Below are positions 36,034 to 44,740 of a stretch of 64,000 bases of DNA, in pieces. The position numbers were made by a program, and so were the translations under genes. Source of the stretch: Planctobacterium sp047947135 (lineage in GTDB: Bacteria; Pseudomonadota; Gammaproteobacteria; Enterobacterales; Alteromonadaceae); contig CP170457.1 in NCBI GenBank assembly GCA_047947135.1, forward strand, positions 1-64,000, written 5' to 3'. Numbering within the stretch: position 1 is the stretch's first letter; each line of letters begins with the position of its first letter. The notes below the pieces were generated by a model, which worked only from the letters and a program-made list of their open reading frames with translations, was not told the DNA's origin and searched no databases.

Positions 36034-37668
36034 ATGTTTTCTGGTAAGTATCTTAATCTTCGTTCTAAAATCCTGAGCCTGCTGGCACTGGGCGTTCTCC
36101 TGGTCGGTCTGATTTCCATTATTAGTTCAGTGCTGCTTTCGTCAAAAATAGACCAGTACAGCGACCTTATCGCTGCCGAAGTCAGCGCCAACACAATGGC
36201 CGATCGTATCAATCTTAACTTCAAGCGGCAGGTACAGGAGTGGAAAAACGTGTTGCTGCGCGGCCACAAAAACGACGATCGTGAAAAATATTGGCAACGC
36301 TTTATGGATCGCCATGAAGAAGTCCAACGTGATGTCTCCACCTTTTTATCCTTGAATATTGATGCCTCACTATTGGCTGAGATGCGTCAGTTTAAGGCAA
36401 TTCATAGTGACTTAAAGCCTCAATATGAAAACGGTTACCAGGTATTCCTGAGTAGTCAGTTTGATCATATGCAGGGTGATTCTTCGGTGAGAGGGATTGA
36501 CCGTCAACCCACCAAATTACTGGAAGGGCTATCTGATAAATTGCATGACCTTGGTGTCAATAAAAGCACTGCAATGCGTGAACATGCGGGTACGACCATT
36601 TTCTGGAGCACTACGGCCGTCATTCTGACCATCGTATTAAGTATTGCCGTTTCTTTCTGGTTTATGAATAACAAAGTAGTTCGCCCCTTGACTGCCCTGA
36701 TAGCGCATTTACGCCGGGTCAGTAAAGGTGATTTCCACAGTGAACTGCGTTTTTATCGCAGCGATGAAATCGGCCAGATGTCCAAAGCTATCGAAGAACT
36801 GCGCCAAAATCTGGTAAATGTCTGTACTGAGATGTCATCCGCTCAGGGAGAGTTGGATCGCGTTTCCCATAGTTTGCTGAGCAGCGCAGAAGCGTTGAAT
36901 TCCGGCGCAAAGGATCAGGAACAAGGAACGGAGACAGTGACATCGGCAATGACAAGTATGGCTGACATGGCCCAACGTATCACGGAGAGCGCGCAGCAGG
37001 CATCCATAGTCGCGGATAAAGCGGAAAATTATGCAGGAACCAGTATCCGCGTTATGCAGGAAACCATCGATACCATCACCAGTTCCTCTACTCAGATAAA
37101 CGACACCGCTTCTGTCATCACCAAACTGGATGAAGATGCGAAAAACGTGGGTACTGTGCTGGATGTTATCAAAAGTATTGCCGAACAGACCAACCTGCTG
37201 GCATTAAACGCTGCGATAGAAGCTGCCCGTGCGGGTGAGCAAGGCCGTGGATTCGCTGTCGTTGCCGATGAGGTGCGCACGCTAGCGGCTCGGACGCAGC
37301 AATCTACTGAAGAAATTCAGGATATCATCGCCAACGTACAGACCGGCGCTCAGAATGCAGTTGAGGCCATTCGCCTTGGCGAAGAAAACTCTAAAGTCAG
37401 CGTTGAAAAAGTGCTTCAGGCAGACACCAATTTGAAGTCAGTGACGGGTTCAATTCAGGAAATCAGCCAATTGAATGGCGAAATTGCCGATGCTATAGGT
37501 AATCAGTCTCGCCTGGCAAAAGACATAGAAGACAATATGAAAGATTTGGCGACAATTGCCCGTGACAACGGTGTACATGCGGACTCCTGTCAGGATGACA
37601 ACCGCACATTGTCCGATGTTAAAAGCAAAATGTCATACCTGATTGCGAAACTAATGGGTAAGGGCTGA
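36034..37668 (+). CDS. Methyl-accepting chemotaxis protein
   Basis: A 544-residue inner-membrane chemoreceptor. TM1 spans about 12-32 (ILSLLALGVLLVGLISIIS) and TM2 about 188-211 (TTIFWSTTAVILTIVLSIAV). Between them is a helical periplasmic sensor of about 155 residues without a recognisable Cache or PAS signature. HAMP follows (NNKVVRPLTALIAHLRRVS), then the methylation helices and the highly conserved hairpin tip (EQTNLLALNAAIEAARAGEQ, continuing GRGFAVVADEVRTLA). No CheB/CheR-tethering pentapeptide is at the C terminus (KLMGKG). It follows GTGGAG 10 bases before the ATG. The ligand is unknown. Confidence 0.94.
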   Translation: MFSGKYLNLRSKILSLLALGVLLVGLISIISSVLLSSKIDQYSDLIAAEVSANTMADRINLNFKRQVQEWKNVLLRGHKNDDREKYWQRFMDRHEEVQRDVSTFLSLNIDASLLAEMRQFKAIHSDLKPQYENGYQVFLSSQFDHMQGDSSVRGIDRQPTKLLEGLSDKLHDLGVNKSTAMREHAGTTIFWSTTAVILTIVLSIAVSFWFMNNKVVRPLTALIAHLRRVSKGDFHSELRFYRSDEIGQMSKAIEELRQNLVNVCTEMSSAQGELDRVSHSLLSSAEALNSGAKDQEQGTETVTSAMTSMADMAQRITESAQQASIVADKAENYAGTSIRVMQETIDTITSSSTQINDTASVITKLDEDAKNVGTVLDVIKSIAEQTNLLALNAAIEAARAGEQGRGFAVVADEVRTLAARTQQSTEEIQDIIANVQTGAQNAVEAIRLGEENSKVSVEKVLQADTNLKSVTGSIQEISQLNGEIADAIGNQSRLAKDIEDNMKDLATIARDNGVHADSCQDDNRTLSDVKSKMSYLIAKLMGKG

Positions 37669-37838
37669 GGTTGCTGTCTGAGCAACATCAACGAAAGAAT
37701 AGCAATCGCAAAGCGTCGTTGTACTGCATAAACATCAAACTCGTTGTCTTGGTTAGCCTTACATCCTGCATCGCTATAGGAAAGTTTTATGGCGCAATGT
37801 TCACGATAGCAAACAGGCGTTACTCTCCTGCTATTAAG

Positions 37839-38102
37839 TTACTCTTCGGATATATTATTGACCAAATCATTTATCTGCTCACTATCAATGCGCCGTATAT
37901 TCAAAACAAACACAATTTGTAACAGAAGATCCGCCCCCAGAATGCCTTTGTTAATTTTGTTGCGTAAATTGTCAGCACTCTGCACTATACCAATGGCCGC
38001 CAATTTGTCGCTTAAGTCCTGATATTTCACGGCTTTCAAGGACATTTCGGATTTTACAATGCGTGCAACCACTTCTCGCCACTCGGTTTGATTCAGCCTC
38101 AA
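37839..38102 (-). CDS. DUF6471 family small protein
   Basis: The 87-residue product has the layout of DUF6471: it opens RLNQTEWREVVARIVKSEMS and continues VKYQDLSDKLAAIGI, then NLRNKINKGILGADLLLQI. The compact helical pattern with a YQDLSDKL...NLRNKI segment resembles a helix-turn-helix, so it may bind DNA, but this is not established for the family. It is divergent from the yjfI-type operon, with dyads in the shared upstream region, so it could regulate that operon or itself. Confidence 0.8.
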   Translation of the reverse strand: MRLNQTEWREVVARIVKSEMSLKAVKYQDLSDKLAAIGIVQSADNLRNKINKGILGADLLLQIVFVLNIRRIDSEQINDLVNNISEE

Positions 38103-38111
38103 ATTTAACTC

Positions 38112-38156
38112 CTTTTGTGACTTATATTTTACAAAAAGTGATTATTTTACACTTTT
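38112..38156. promoter_or_regulatory. Dyads between DUF6471 gene and PspA operon
   Basis: AAAAGTG (38134-38140) and CACTTTT (38150-38156) form an inverted repeat with nine bases between. A second, less perfect one joins CTTTTGT (38112-38118) and ACAAAAAG (38131-38138). They lie between the DUF6471 start and the -35 of the divergent operon, where an operator would be expected. The binding protein is not known. Confidence 0.45.
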
Positions 38157-38170
38157 AGAATTTTTATTAC

Positions 38171-38200
38171 TTGACGCTATTATTTACCTCAGTCTATGCT
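38171..38200 (+). promoter_or_regulatory. Sigma-70-type promoter of the yjfI-like operon
   Basis: TTGACG at 38171 and TATGCT at 38195 are spaced by 18 bases, giving a predicted transcript start near 38207 and a leader of about 43 bases before the first ATG at 38250. Confidence 0.6.
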
Positions 38201-38249
38201 AAATTGCAACAGACCCAAACAACTTCCACAAGAAACAGGAGAAAAATTT

Positions 38250-38639
38250 ATGGCTTGGGATCTTGAGCAGTTAGAAGCCCTTATCAGTAAGGAGAATGAT
38301 TGGGTGGTCACACGAGAGAGTGACTGCTTGTTGATTGCAAACGCCGATGGCATCGACGCCTGGCTAGCCATTAGTGGAGAGCAGATACTGGTAGAGTCTT
38401 TGTTATTTGCCGCTTCTGATGTTGCTGATAAAGCGGCATTGAATGAAGTCATATTGAAGACTCACATGATGTTTCCACTGACGACAGTGGGTTTGTCTGA
38501 AATTTCTGGTGAAGTCTATTACACCGCATTCGGTTCACTTAGTGCACAGTCGAAAGAAAGCAGCGTACTGATTGAAGTCGAAACCTTGTTCGAGAATGTG
38601 GAAGGTTTCATTGATGCTTATCAAGAATATTTGAAGTAG
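38250..38639 (+). CDS. DUF2170 family protein (YjfI-like)
   Basis: The 129-residue product starts at 38250 (MAWDLEQLEALISKENDW) behind CAGGAG; an upstream in-frame start at 38196 lies inside the promoter. It is cytosolic, acidic and without membrane segments, with the DUF2170 core DAWLAISGEQILVESLLFAA and PLTTVGLSEISGEVYYTAFG. Homologues head yjfIJKLMC-type operons and precede a PspA-like gene, as here. Function unknown; probably a partner of the PspA-like protein. Confidence 0.85.
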   Translation: MAWDLEQLEALISKENDWVVTRESDCLLIANADGIDAWLAISGEQILVESLLFAASDVADKAALNEVILKTHMMFPLTTVGLSEISGEVYYTAFGSLSAQSKESSVLIEVETLFENVEGFIDAYQEYLK

Positions 38640-38654
38640 TTGAGGAGACAAACT

Positions 38655-39335
38655 ATGTCAGTTTGGAGAAAGTTAGTTACCGCTGTAAAAGGTGGCGTTA
38701 CCGAAGCAGCCGAATCTGTGGCTGATAATCAGGCAGTGCGAATTTTGGAGCAGGAAATTAGAGAAGCGAAAGAAGAGTTGCGTAAATCCGACCATGCCCG
38801 CACCCAAATTTTGGCCAAGTGCAAACTTGCTCAGCAAAAAGTGGACAGTTTACAGAAATCCATCAGTGAATATGAAGAGCATGCCCGCAAGGCAATCGAT
38901 TCAGATAAACAACTTGCTCTGGATTGTGCCCAACGTGTTGCCGAGTTAAACGCGCAGCTGGAAACCGAGATGACGTATTTGCAGCAATTCCAAAACTCAG
39001 AAAAACAATTGGCGAGAAATATCAGTCAGGCGAAAGGCAACTTGCGTCGCCTGGAACAGCAGGTTGATATGGTAAAAGCCACGGAATCTGTGCAAAAAGC
39101 ACAAGTCGCCGTATCTTCACGTCACATGGGCGCCAACAGTAAAATGAAGACGGCGACAGAGTCATTGTCACGCATTCAGGAAAAACAAAAAATGCGCGCC
39201 GCCGAATTGGAGGCTGCTGAAGAGCTGGCCGCTGGTGAAGACAGTGATGATCTGGAAAAGCGTTTAAAGGATGCGGGAGTAAAGGGCGGAAAAAGCTCTG
39301 CGGAAGATGAACTTGCCAGAATTTTAGGCAAGTAA
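38655..39335 (+). CDS. PspA/IM30 family protein (YjfJ-like)
   Basis: A 226-residue, almost fully helical coiled-coil protein starting at 38655 (MSVWRKLVTAVKGGVTEAAE) after TGAGGAGA. Residues about 25-190 carry continuous heptads (EQEIREAKEELRKSDHARTQ, VDSLQKSISEYEEHA). The charged, flexible C-terminal part includes ELAAGEDSDDLEKRLKDAGV. PspA/IM30 (ESCRT-III-like) proteins bind and remodel membranes under envelope stress. It lies 15 bases after the DUF2170 gene, the fixed pair in this operon type. Confidence 0.9.
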   Translation: MSVWRKLVTAVKGGVTEAAESVADNQAVRILEQEIREAKEELRKSDHARTQILAKCKLAQQKVDSLQKSISEYEEHARKAIDSDKQLALDCAQRVAELNAQLETEMTYLQQFQNSEKQLARNISQAKGNLRRLEQQVDMVKATESVQKAQVAVSSRHMGANSKMKTATESLSRIQEKQKMRAAELEAAEELAAGEDSDDLEKRLKDAGVKGGKSSAEDELARILGK

Positions 39336-39430
39336 CCCGTATAATCATAAAACTCAACGATTTCTGGCCCAACTTCGGGCCAGAAAGGCGACGTAAGTTG
39401 CCTTGATAACAAGAAGAAAAGAATCTGATT

Positions 39431-40480
39431 TTGATTTTTCAACGATTTCGCAAGCTTTTGCTTCGACACTTCTCCCAAATGCGCTGGTACACCATTTTAC
39501 TGATCATGGTGTTATACGGGATAAGCAGTTGGTGGTTTTTATCACTTGCCAATGAGAGTGCGTTACTTGCACCAACAGACTTTATCTACTGGTTGGTAGT
39601 GACAGGGTCAACGGTGGGTTATGGCGATTTATCACCCACGACAGAGGCCGGCAAATACATTGTGGCGCTATATATCATTCCGGTAGGATTGAGTATTTTC
39701 GCTTTTGTATTGGGTCGTTCAGCAGCATGGGTATCGGAACAATGGCATAAAAGGGCACGAGGCATGAAACAATTGCACGTAGATAATCATATATTAGTCA
39801 TCGGCTGGAACGCCGAGCGTACCTTGCAATTATTGCGATTATTATTGCGCGAACAGGCTGCATTGGAAGAGTCGCAGCCCATCGTACTGTGCGTCAAGGT
39901 TGATGTAGAGAATCCGCTACCGGGCAAGATAGAATTTGTCAAAGTGAACTCATTTAACAAAGACGAGGACATGGATAAAGCCTGCATCACCTCAGCCGCG
40001 GTGGTGGTGGTTGATAACCCGCAAGATGACCTGACTATGACAACCAGTTTATACGTCAGTCAACGCAACCCCAACAGTCATATTCTGGCCTATTTTCAGG
40101 ACGAAAGTCTGGTTAAACTCCTGACCCAACATTGCCCCAATGTGGAATGTATGCCTAGTGTCGCGGTGGAAATGCTGGCGAAATCGGCATTTGATCCCGG
40201 ATCCAGCGTTTTGCATCACGACTTGTTAAGTGTTGAAGAGGGACAGGCACAGTATTCGGTGAGTGTCCCTCTGGACTTTGCCAAAACCACAGTTGAAGAA
40301 ATATTTTTACACCTTAAAAAGCAATATGATGCGACTTTTATTGGCTTAGCTAAATCGACAAATTTAAAATTTATCGAATTGAACCCTTCGTTGGAAACCG
40401 TTATCGAGGCAGGTGACAAGCTGTATTACATCGCAGAGCGGCGCATTTTGAACATCGACTGGAAAACGCTACATGTTTAA
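39431..40480 (+). CDS. Potassium channel with RCK/TrkA-N-like domain
   Basis: A 349-residue ion channel. Two transmembrane helices (about 18-36 and 70-92) flank a pore loop with the K+ filter TVGYGD (residues about 59-64, in VVTGSTVGYGDLSPTTEAG). The cytosolic part (about 115-345) starts HILVIGWNAERTLQLLRLLL, a Rossmann-like RCK domain, and ends with a TrkA-C-like half. The usual GxGxxG is changed to GWNAER, so nucleotide binding may be altered. It overlaps the next gene by eight bases, so it is an integral operon member, not an insertion. E. coli yjfIJKLMC lacks it. Confidence 0.88.
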   Translation: MIFQRFRKLLLRHFSQMRWYTILLIMVLYGISSWWFLSLANESALLAPTDFIYWLVVTGSTVGYGDLSPTTEAGKYIVALYIIPVGLSIFAFVLGRSAAWVSEQWHKRARGMKQLHVDNHILVIGWNAERTLQLLRLLLREQAALEESQPIVLCVKVDVENPLPGKIEFVKVNSFNKDEDMDKACITSAAVVVVDNPQDDLTMTTSLYVSQRNPNSHILAYFQDESLVKLLTQHCPNVECMPSVAVEMLAKSAFDPGSSVLHHDLLSVEEGQAQYSVSVPLDFAKTTVEEIFLHLKKQYDATFIGLAKSTNLKFIELNPSLETVIEAGDKLYYIAERRILNIDWKTLHV

Positions 40481-41117
40481 AAAATGGTTTGCTAAAGATC
40501 AACCCAAGAAACCACAAGCCCCGGAAATTATGGGACTTTACTTAGGTGGTTCATTTGAGTTGGATGCCCTAAAACTTAAACTTCTGCAACCACAGCTGTT
40601 GGTTGAAAATGCTGCCAGCCACCACTTAATTCAGGCGGTGGGCGAAGTGCATTTAGATACTGGCGGCAAAGTTTTACGTTTTTACACTGACGACGATGCA
40701 TTTCTGCAAGTCATTCTGGATGGTGGTGATACAGAAAATCATATCACTGACGTCAAGCTCTGGTACTTCTACGATACCCAGACTATTGGTAATGAGTCCC
40801 AGTGGCAGCAAACTCTGCAGCAAACCATTTCCCAACCCACTTATACTTTAGCTGGTACAACTTTTCAGCGGGTCTGGAATGCGGTTGGGGAACACTCCCC
40901 TCCTGTTGCTATGACAGAAAAAACCTGGGAAGAAGATGGTGATACATCAGAAACAGACCAGTTTGTTATGCTCTACGAGCGGGAAATCTCAGATGGAGAT
41001 ACCGAGACCTTATTGGTTGTCGGTGAAGAAAAAATCATTAACCAAAACCATGACCGATGTTTGGTCGTCAGCACCGGGTTTAATATTCAACCGGCTGACA
41101 TCACAATTAACGGATAA
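40473..41117 (+). CDS. DUF2491 family protein (YjfK-like)
   Basis: A 214-residue soluble protein starting MFKKWFAKDQPKKPQAP, whose start overlaps the channel gene. It has the DUF2491 blocks MGLYLGGSFELDALKLKLL, LRFYTDDDAFLQVILDGG and AGTTFQRVWNAVGEHSPPV. No signal peptide is seen. Homologues occur almost always in this PspA-linked neighbourhood; biochemical function unknown. Confidence 0.88.
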   Translation: MFKKWFAKDQPKKPQAPEIMGLYLGGSFELDALKLKLLQPQLLVENAASHHLIQAVGEVHLDTGGKVLRFYTDDDAFLQVILDGGDTENHITDVKLWYFYDTQTIGNESQWQQTLQQTISQPTYTLAGTTFQRVWNAVGEHSPPVAMTEKTWEEDGDTSETDQFVMLYEREISDGDTETLLVVGEEKIINQNHDRCLVVSTGFNIQPADITING

Positions 41118-41141
41118 CAACATAAATACAGGTAATTGACC

Positions 41142-41561
41142 ATGACTGACATGCTCTACGCTTCCATTGCTGGATTAGACAATTTTGCCATTTACTTTGC
41201 GATTTCAATTGTTTTACTGTTTGTTTTCAAGTTCGCCTACACACTAGTGACCCCACAGGATGAGTGGAAACTGGTCAAAGACGATAAGAATACTGCCGCC
41301 GCTATTGGTTTTGGTGGCGCAATGATCGGATTTGGCATCGCCCTGGCAGGTGCAGTAGCCAACTCGCAAAATCTCGTCGATTTTGTCGTCTGGGGCGTGA
41401 TCGCCATTGTTGCCCAGTGTGGGGCATTTGCCCTTTTACGCTTTACGTTTATGCCCAAGATTGTCGAACGCATTGCCAATCAGGAAATTTCTGCCGGGAT
41501 CATGCTCGCGGCAATGTCTATCGCTGTTGGTATGCTCAACTCTGCCTCCATGACCTATTAA
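41142..41561 (+). CDS. DUF350 inner-membrane protein (YjfL-like)
   Basis: A 139-residue protein starting at 41142 behind AGGTAA (an in-frame TTG at 41136 is less likely). Four transmembrane helices are visible at about 15-34 (YFAISIVLLFVFKFAYTLV), 50-72 (AAIGFGGAMIGFGIALAGAV), 80-100 and 112-132, typical of DUF350. The small Gly/Ala-rich helices suggest tight packing in an oligomer. It lies between the DUF2491 and DUF1190 genes, as in yjfIJKLMC. Confidence 0.9.
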   Translation: MTDMLYASIAGLDNFAIYFAISIVLLFVFKFAYTLVTPQDEWKLVKDDKNTAAAIGFGGAMIGFGIALAGAVANSQNLVDFVVWGVIAIVAQCGAFALLRFTFMPKIVERIANQEISAGIMLAAMSIAVGMLNSASMTY

Positions 41562-41572
41562 GGAGGCTTGAA

Positions 41573-42178
41573 ATGACTGACCGACAACAAAAGCGAACTT
41601 CAAATATTAATCTTGCGCGACTGCGCAAACACCATGCGGTAAAGCCCCTGGCTCTAAGTGTTGCTGCGGTGATGCTTGGTGCTTGTAGTGACCCAAAAGA
41701 AGAGACCGTTGTTTTTACCGGTTTAAATGATTGTATTGATCAATTGCCGGGGCAAGAAACAAAATGCGAAGTAGCCTATGAACAGGCTAAACAGGAAGCC
41801 GCGCGTACAGCACCTAAATACGATTCGAAGCGAGATTGTGAGTATGATTTTGGCTCAGATCGCTGTGTCGTTTATCGTGATAGCAATACCAGTTGGTTTA
41901 TGCCACTTATGGCCGGCTACATCATTCGGGATTTGATGAGCCCGAGCTATTACCCACAGCCGCTGTTTACATCCTATTCGCGCTACTCGCCCTACCGCTA
42001 TCGCTGGATCACTGCGGGTGGTTACGACTACGGCGATTTTCGCTACCGCAATTTACGGGTACACAAAAAATATTCCCCACCACCGACAGTGAACCGCACA
42101 ATCAAGCGCGGTGGATTCGGATCGTCGGTTCGGGCAAAGTCCAGTTGGGGTAGCTCCAAAAAAGGTTGGGGCGGATAA
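41573..42178 (+). CDS. DUF1190 lipoprotein (YjfM-like)
   Basis: A 201-residue product starting at 41573 after a strong AAGGAGG; a longer frame to 41417 overlaps DUF350 and is not used. The first 40 residues are basic (TDRQQKRTSNINLARLRKHH) and precede a hydrophobic stretch with the lipobox LGAC, so it is a predicted lipoprotein with a long n-region. Cysteines near DCIDQ, KCEV, DCEYDF and RCVVY are the DUF1190 pattern. The C-terminal part is rich in Tyr, Arg, Ser and Gly (GGFGSSVRAKSSWGSSKKG) and probably disordered. Confidence 0.87.
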   Translation: MTDRQQKRTSNINLARLRKHHAVKPLALSVAAVMLGACSDPKEETVVFTGLNDCIDQLPGQETKCEVAYEQAKQEAARTAPKYDSKRDCEYDFGSDRCVVYRDSNTSWFMPLMAGYIIRDLMSPSYYPQPLFTSYSRYSPYRYRWITAGGYDYGDFRYRNLRVHKKYSPPPTVNRTIKRGGFGSSVRAKSSWGSSKKGWGG

Positions 42179-42185
42179 CCATTAT

Positions 42186-43349
42186 ATGATTCGCGTACCA
42201 TCAGTTCCGCGGCCCGACTGGCAGGTTCGGGCTAAGGAATTTGGTTTTAATTTTCATACCATGTATGGGCAACCTTACTGGGATGAGTCTGCCTATTACC
42301 AGTTTACGCTGCAGCAAATTGAACAGCAGATTGAAGATCCGACAGCAGATATCCACCAAATGTGCCTGCAAGTGGTGGACAAGGTTGTCCAGGACGAGTT
42401 TTGGTTGAAACGCTTTCAAATCCCCGAGCTGTATTGGGATTTAATCTACCAAAGTTGGCAGGCTCAGGAGCCCAGCCTCTACTCACGCCTGGATTTCGCT
42501 CTACAGGGAAATGCCCCTGCCAAGCTATACGAGAATAACGCAGATACTCCAACGAGCTTATACGAGTCTGGATTTTGGCAATGGTTGTGGCTGGAGGATT
42601 TGGTTGATCAGCATAAAGTAGCAAAACATGCCGATCAGTTTAACTCCTTACAGGAAAAACTGATTGCGCAATTAGCGCGCATCGGTGATTTTTATCAAAC
42701 CGCCAATATGCATTTTGCCTGCTGCCAGGATACCGATGAGGACAGAGGCACCGTTCAATACCTGCAGGACTGCGCAAAAGAGGCTGGATTACATGACCAC
42801 TTTTGCTATATCGAATCGTTGGGCATCGCGGATACCGATTATTTCACCGATACCAAAGATCAACCGATTGAAGTTATCTTTAAACTTTACCCTTGGGAAT
42901 TCATGTTTCGGGAGGAATTTGGTTCCTATTTAACTCACTCCCCGAGTAAATGGGTTGAGCCCCCCTGGAAAGCCATTTTATCTAACAAGGCATTAATGCC
43001 AATGTTGTGGGAAATGTTCCCCAATCACCCTAACCTGCTCCCGGCATTTTTTGAAGACCAATTAGCTAAAGCCGATGTCGGCAAATTAATAAAGAAGCCC
43101 ATTTTTTCTCGTGAGGGCGCTAATGTCAGTATTATTGAGAATGGTCAGGAAACCCAAAAGGTTCCAGGTCCATATGGTGAAGAAGGGTTTATTTACCAGG
43201 CTTACTATCCCTTGCCGCAATTCGGTGCCAATCATACCCTGATAGGATCGTGGTTGGTGAACGACGAACCCGCCGGTATATCTGTGCGAGAAGACCAGTC
43301 TCCGATCACTCAGGATCTGTCTCGCTATTTACCACATATTATTTTGTGA
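42186..43349 (+). CDS. Glutathionylspermidine synthase-like ATP-grasp ligase (YjfC-like)
   Basis: A 387-residue member of the GSP synthase-type ATP-grasp family, with start at 42186 (MIRVPSVPRPDWQVRAKEFG), seven bases after the DUF1190 stop. Motifs include YWDESAYYQFTLQQIE, FKLYPWEFMFREEFG and KPIFSREGANVSI, the last including the ATP-grasp Lys, and YQAYYPLPQFG. The amidase domain of bifunctional Gsp is absent. The family forms an amide bond between a carboxylate and an amine; the substrate in PspA-linked operons is not established, and glutathionylspermidine should not be assumed. Confidence 0.88.
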   Translation: MIRVPSVPRPDWQVRAKEFGFNFHTMYGQPYWDESAYYQFTLQQIEQQIEDPTADIHQMCLQVVDKVVQDEFWLKRFQIPELYWDLIYQSWQAQEPSLYSRLDFALQGNAPAKLYENNADTPTSLYESGFWQWLWLEDLVDQHKVAKHADQFNSLQEKLIAQLARIGDFYQTANMHFACCQDTDEDRGTVQYLQDCAKEAGLHDHFCYIESLGIADTDYFTDTKDQPIEVIFKLYPWEFMFREEFGSYLTHSPSKWVEPPWKAILSNKALMPMLWEMFPNHPNLLPAFFEDQLAKADVGKLIKKPIFSREGANVSIIENGQETQKVPGPYGEEGFIYQAYYPLPQFGANHTLIGSWLVNDEPAGISVREDQSPITQDLSRYLPHIIL

Positions 43350-43412
43350 CAATTATTAGAGACACTGAACACCAAAATTTGATACAAACAGGGCGAGAGT
43401 AAGATTTAGAGT

Positions 43413-44012
43413 GTGGCTAACTCCAATCCGGTTAACATGAATAATCCATTTAATTTTAAACAGCAGAATCTTTTTGTCTTACGGCTGTTTCTGCTGATGA
43501 CAATAATCGAAGTGGTCAACCTGCTTTCGGGGCGTCTACTCAATCAATTTGCTCTGGTCCCTCGTAACTGGGATGGACTATGGGGCATTTTGATCGCGCC
43601 TTTTTTACACGGAAACCTGTGGCACTTTTCTTCCAATATTTTGCCGCTATGCCTGTTTTCCTGGCTGGCGATGTACTACGGCAAGCGCTGTTTTTGGCAG
43701 GCCAGTCTGTGGATCCTGATCACAACCGGAATTTTAGTCTGGCTGTTTGCCCGTGATGCTATGCATTTAGGTGCCAGTGGTATTGTTTATGGCTACTTTG
43801 GTTTTCTCTTGTTGGCTGGATTTCTCAGTGGCCGTTTTCGTATGATGTTATTGTCATTGGTAGTTGGGTTTTTCTACGGTGGCCTCATATTGGGAGTGCT
43901 ACCAGTAAAAGCCTATATCTCCTGGGAATCCCATTTGTTTGGTTTTATTGCTGGATTAATGGCGGCCTATTTGTTTGTCCAAAAACAGCAATCTGAAAAA
44001 CACAAAATTTAA
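43413..44012 (+). CDS. Rhomboid-family intramembrane serine protease
   Basis: A six-helix rhomboid of about 199 aa. It has the catalytic serine in LGASGIVYGYFGF and the catalytic histidine in WESHLFGFIAGL, plus the family loop with HGNLWHFSSN after TM1. The annotated start is GTG at 43413; an ATG at 43437 (MNNPFNFKQQN) is equally possible. It lies 63 bases after the ATP-grasp gene and may share its transcript. A candidate substrate is an operon member or a GlyGly-CTERM protein, but GG-CTERM processing is done by the distinct rhombosortase subfamily, so that link is speculative. Confidence 0.88.
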   Translation: MANSNPVNMNNPFNFKQQNLFVLRLFLLMTIIEVVNLLSGRLLNQFALVPRNWDGLWGILIAPFLHGNLWHFSSNILPLCLFSWLAMYYGKRCFWQASLWILITTGILVWLFARDAMHLGASGIVYGYFGFLLLAGFLSGRFRMMLLSLVVGFFYGGLILGVLPVKAYISWESHLFGFIAGLMAAYLFVQKQQSEKHKI

Positions 44013-44026
44013 ACTGAAAGTTGAAA

Positions 44027-44740
44027 ATGACAGAAAGCACTCGCACTACTACAAAACCTAAAAAGCAGGGGGGATTCTTTTCCAACCTGATATTCAACAT
44101 CATCATTCCGACTGTCATTCTAACGCAGTTTAGTGATGAAGAATCGCTCGGTCCTGCTTATGGCATTGTGGTCGCACTGGCTTTTCCTATTTGTTTTGGT
44201 ATCTGGGATCTGATTAAAGCCGGTAAAATTAACCCTTTTTCAGTTATCGGTATTATCAGCGTTGGATTAACCGGGGGGATCAGTCTGCTGCAATTAGATC
44301 CCGAGTATATTGCTATCAAGGAGGCCGCGATCCCGGGTATGATCGGACTGGCCGTGCTGTTTTCCAACAAAACACGTTTCCCATTGGTAAAGAAGCTCAT
44401 ATTGAATGAGCAGATGATCAATATACCCGCCTTAAACGCTGCGCTTGAAGAAAAAGGCAATGTTGCAAGATTTGAGCAAAGAGTGACAACTAGCTCATTA
44501 ATTGTTGCCTCCTCATTCTTTTTATCATCCGCGTTAAATTACATTCTGGCTAAGGTGTTGTTGGTCAGCCCCCCCGGAACCAGCGCCTATAATGAAGAGC
44601 TGGGTAAAATGACAGCCATGAGTTATCCGGTGATCGTGGTACCCAGTATGATTGTGTTATTTTTGGCGCTTTGGTATTTGTTTAGCCAGATGGGCAAACT
44701 CACCGGTCAAAGCATCGAGAATTTTATTAACGAACAATAG
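44027..44740 (+). CDS. VC0807-family membrane protein
   Basis: A 237-residue product starting at 44027, eight residues before a basic N-terminal stretch (TTTKPKKQGG). Six hydrophobic segments are visible (for example FNIIIPTVILTQF, YGIVVALAFPICFGIWDLIK, VIGIISVGLTGGISLL, SLIVASSFFLSSALNYILA, VIVVPSMIVLFLALWYLFSQ). It resembles the VC0807/IspA-like (septation protein A-like) integral membrane family; function unknown. It is 14 bases after the rhomboid gene, so probably the last gene of the same transcript. Confidence 0.75.
   Translation: MTESTRTTTKPKKQGGFFSNLIFNIIIPTVILTQFSDEESLGPAYGIVVALAFPICFGIWDLIKAGKINPFSVIGIISVGLTGGISLLQLDPEYIAIKEAAIPGMIGLAVLFSNKTRFPLVKKLILNEQMINIPALNAALEEKGNVARFEQRVTTSSLIVASSFFLSSALNYILAKVLLVSPPGTSAYNEELGKMTAMSYPVIVVPSMIVLFLALWYLFSQMGKLTGQSIENFINEQ

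Noticed and set aside
37671..37922. 83-codon plus-strand frame after the chemoreceptor
   Set aside because: Overlaps the better-supported DUF6471 gene on the other strand and lacks a ribosome site and a family match.
38640..44740. Possibility that the PspA-linked operon is a tellurium-resistance or phage-defence island
   Set aside because: No TerC/TerD, toxin, nuclease or mobile-element genes are present, base composition is like the neighbours, and the order follows the known yjfIJKLMC plan.
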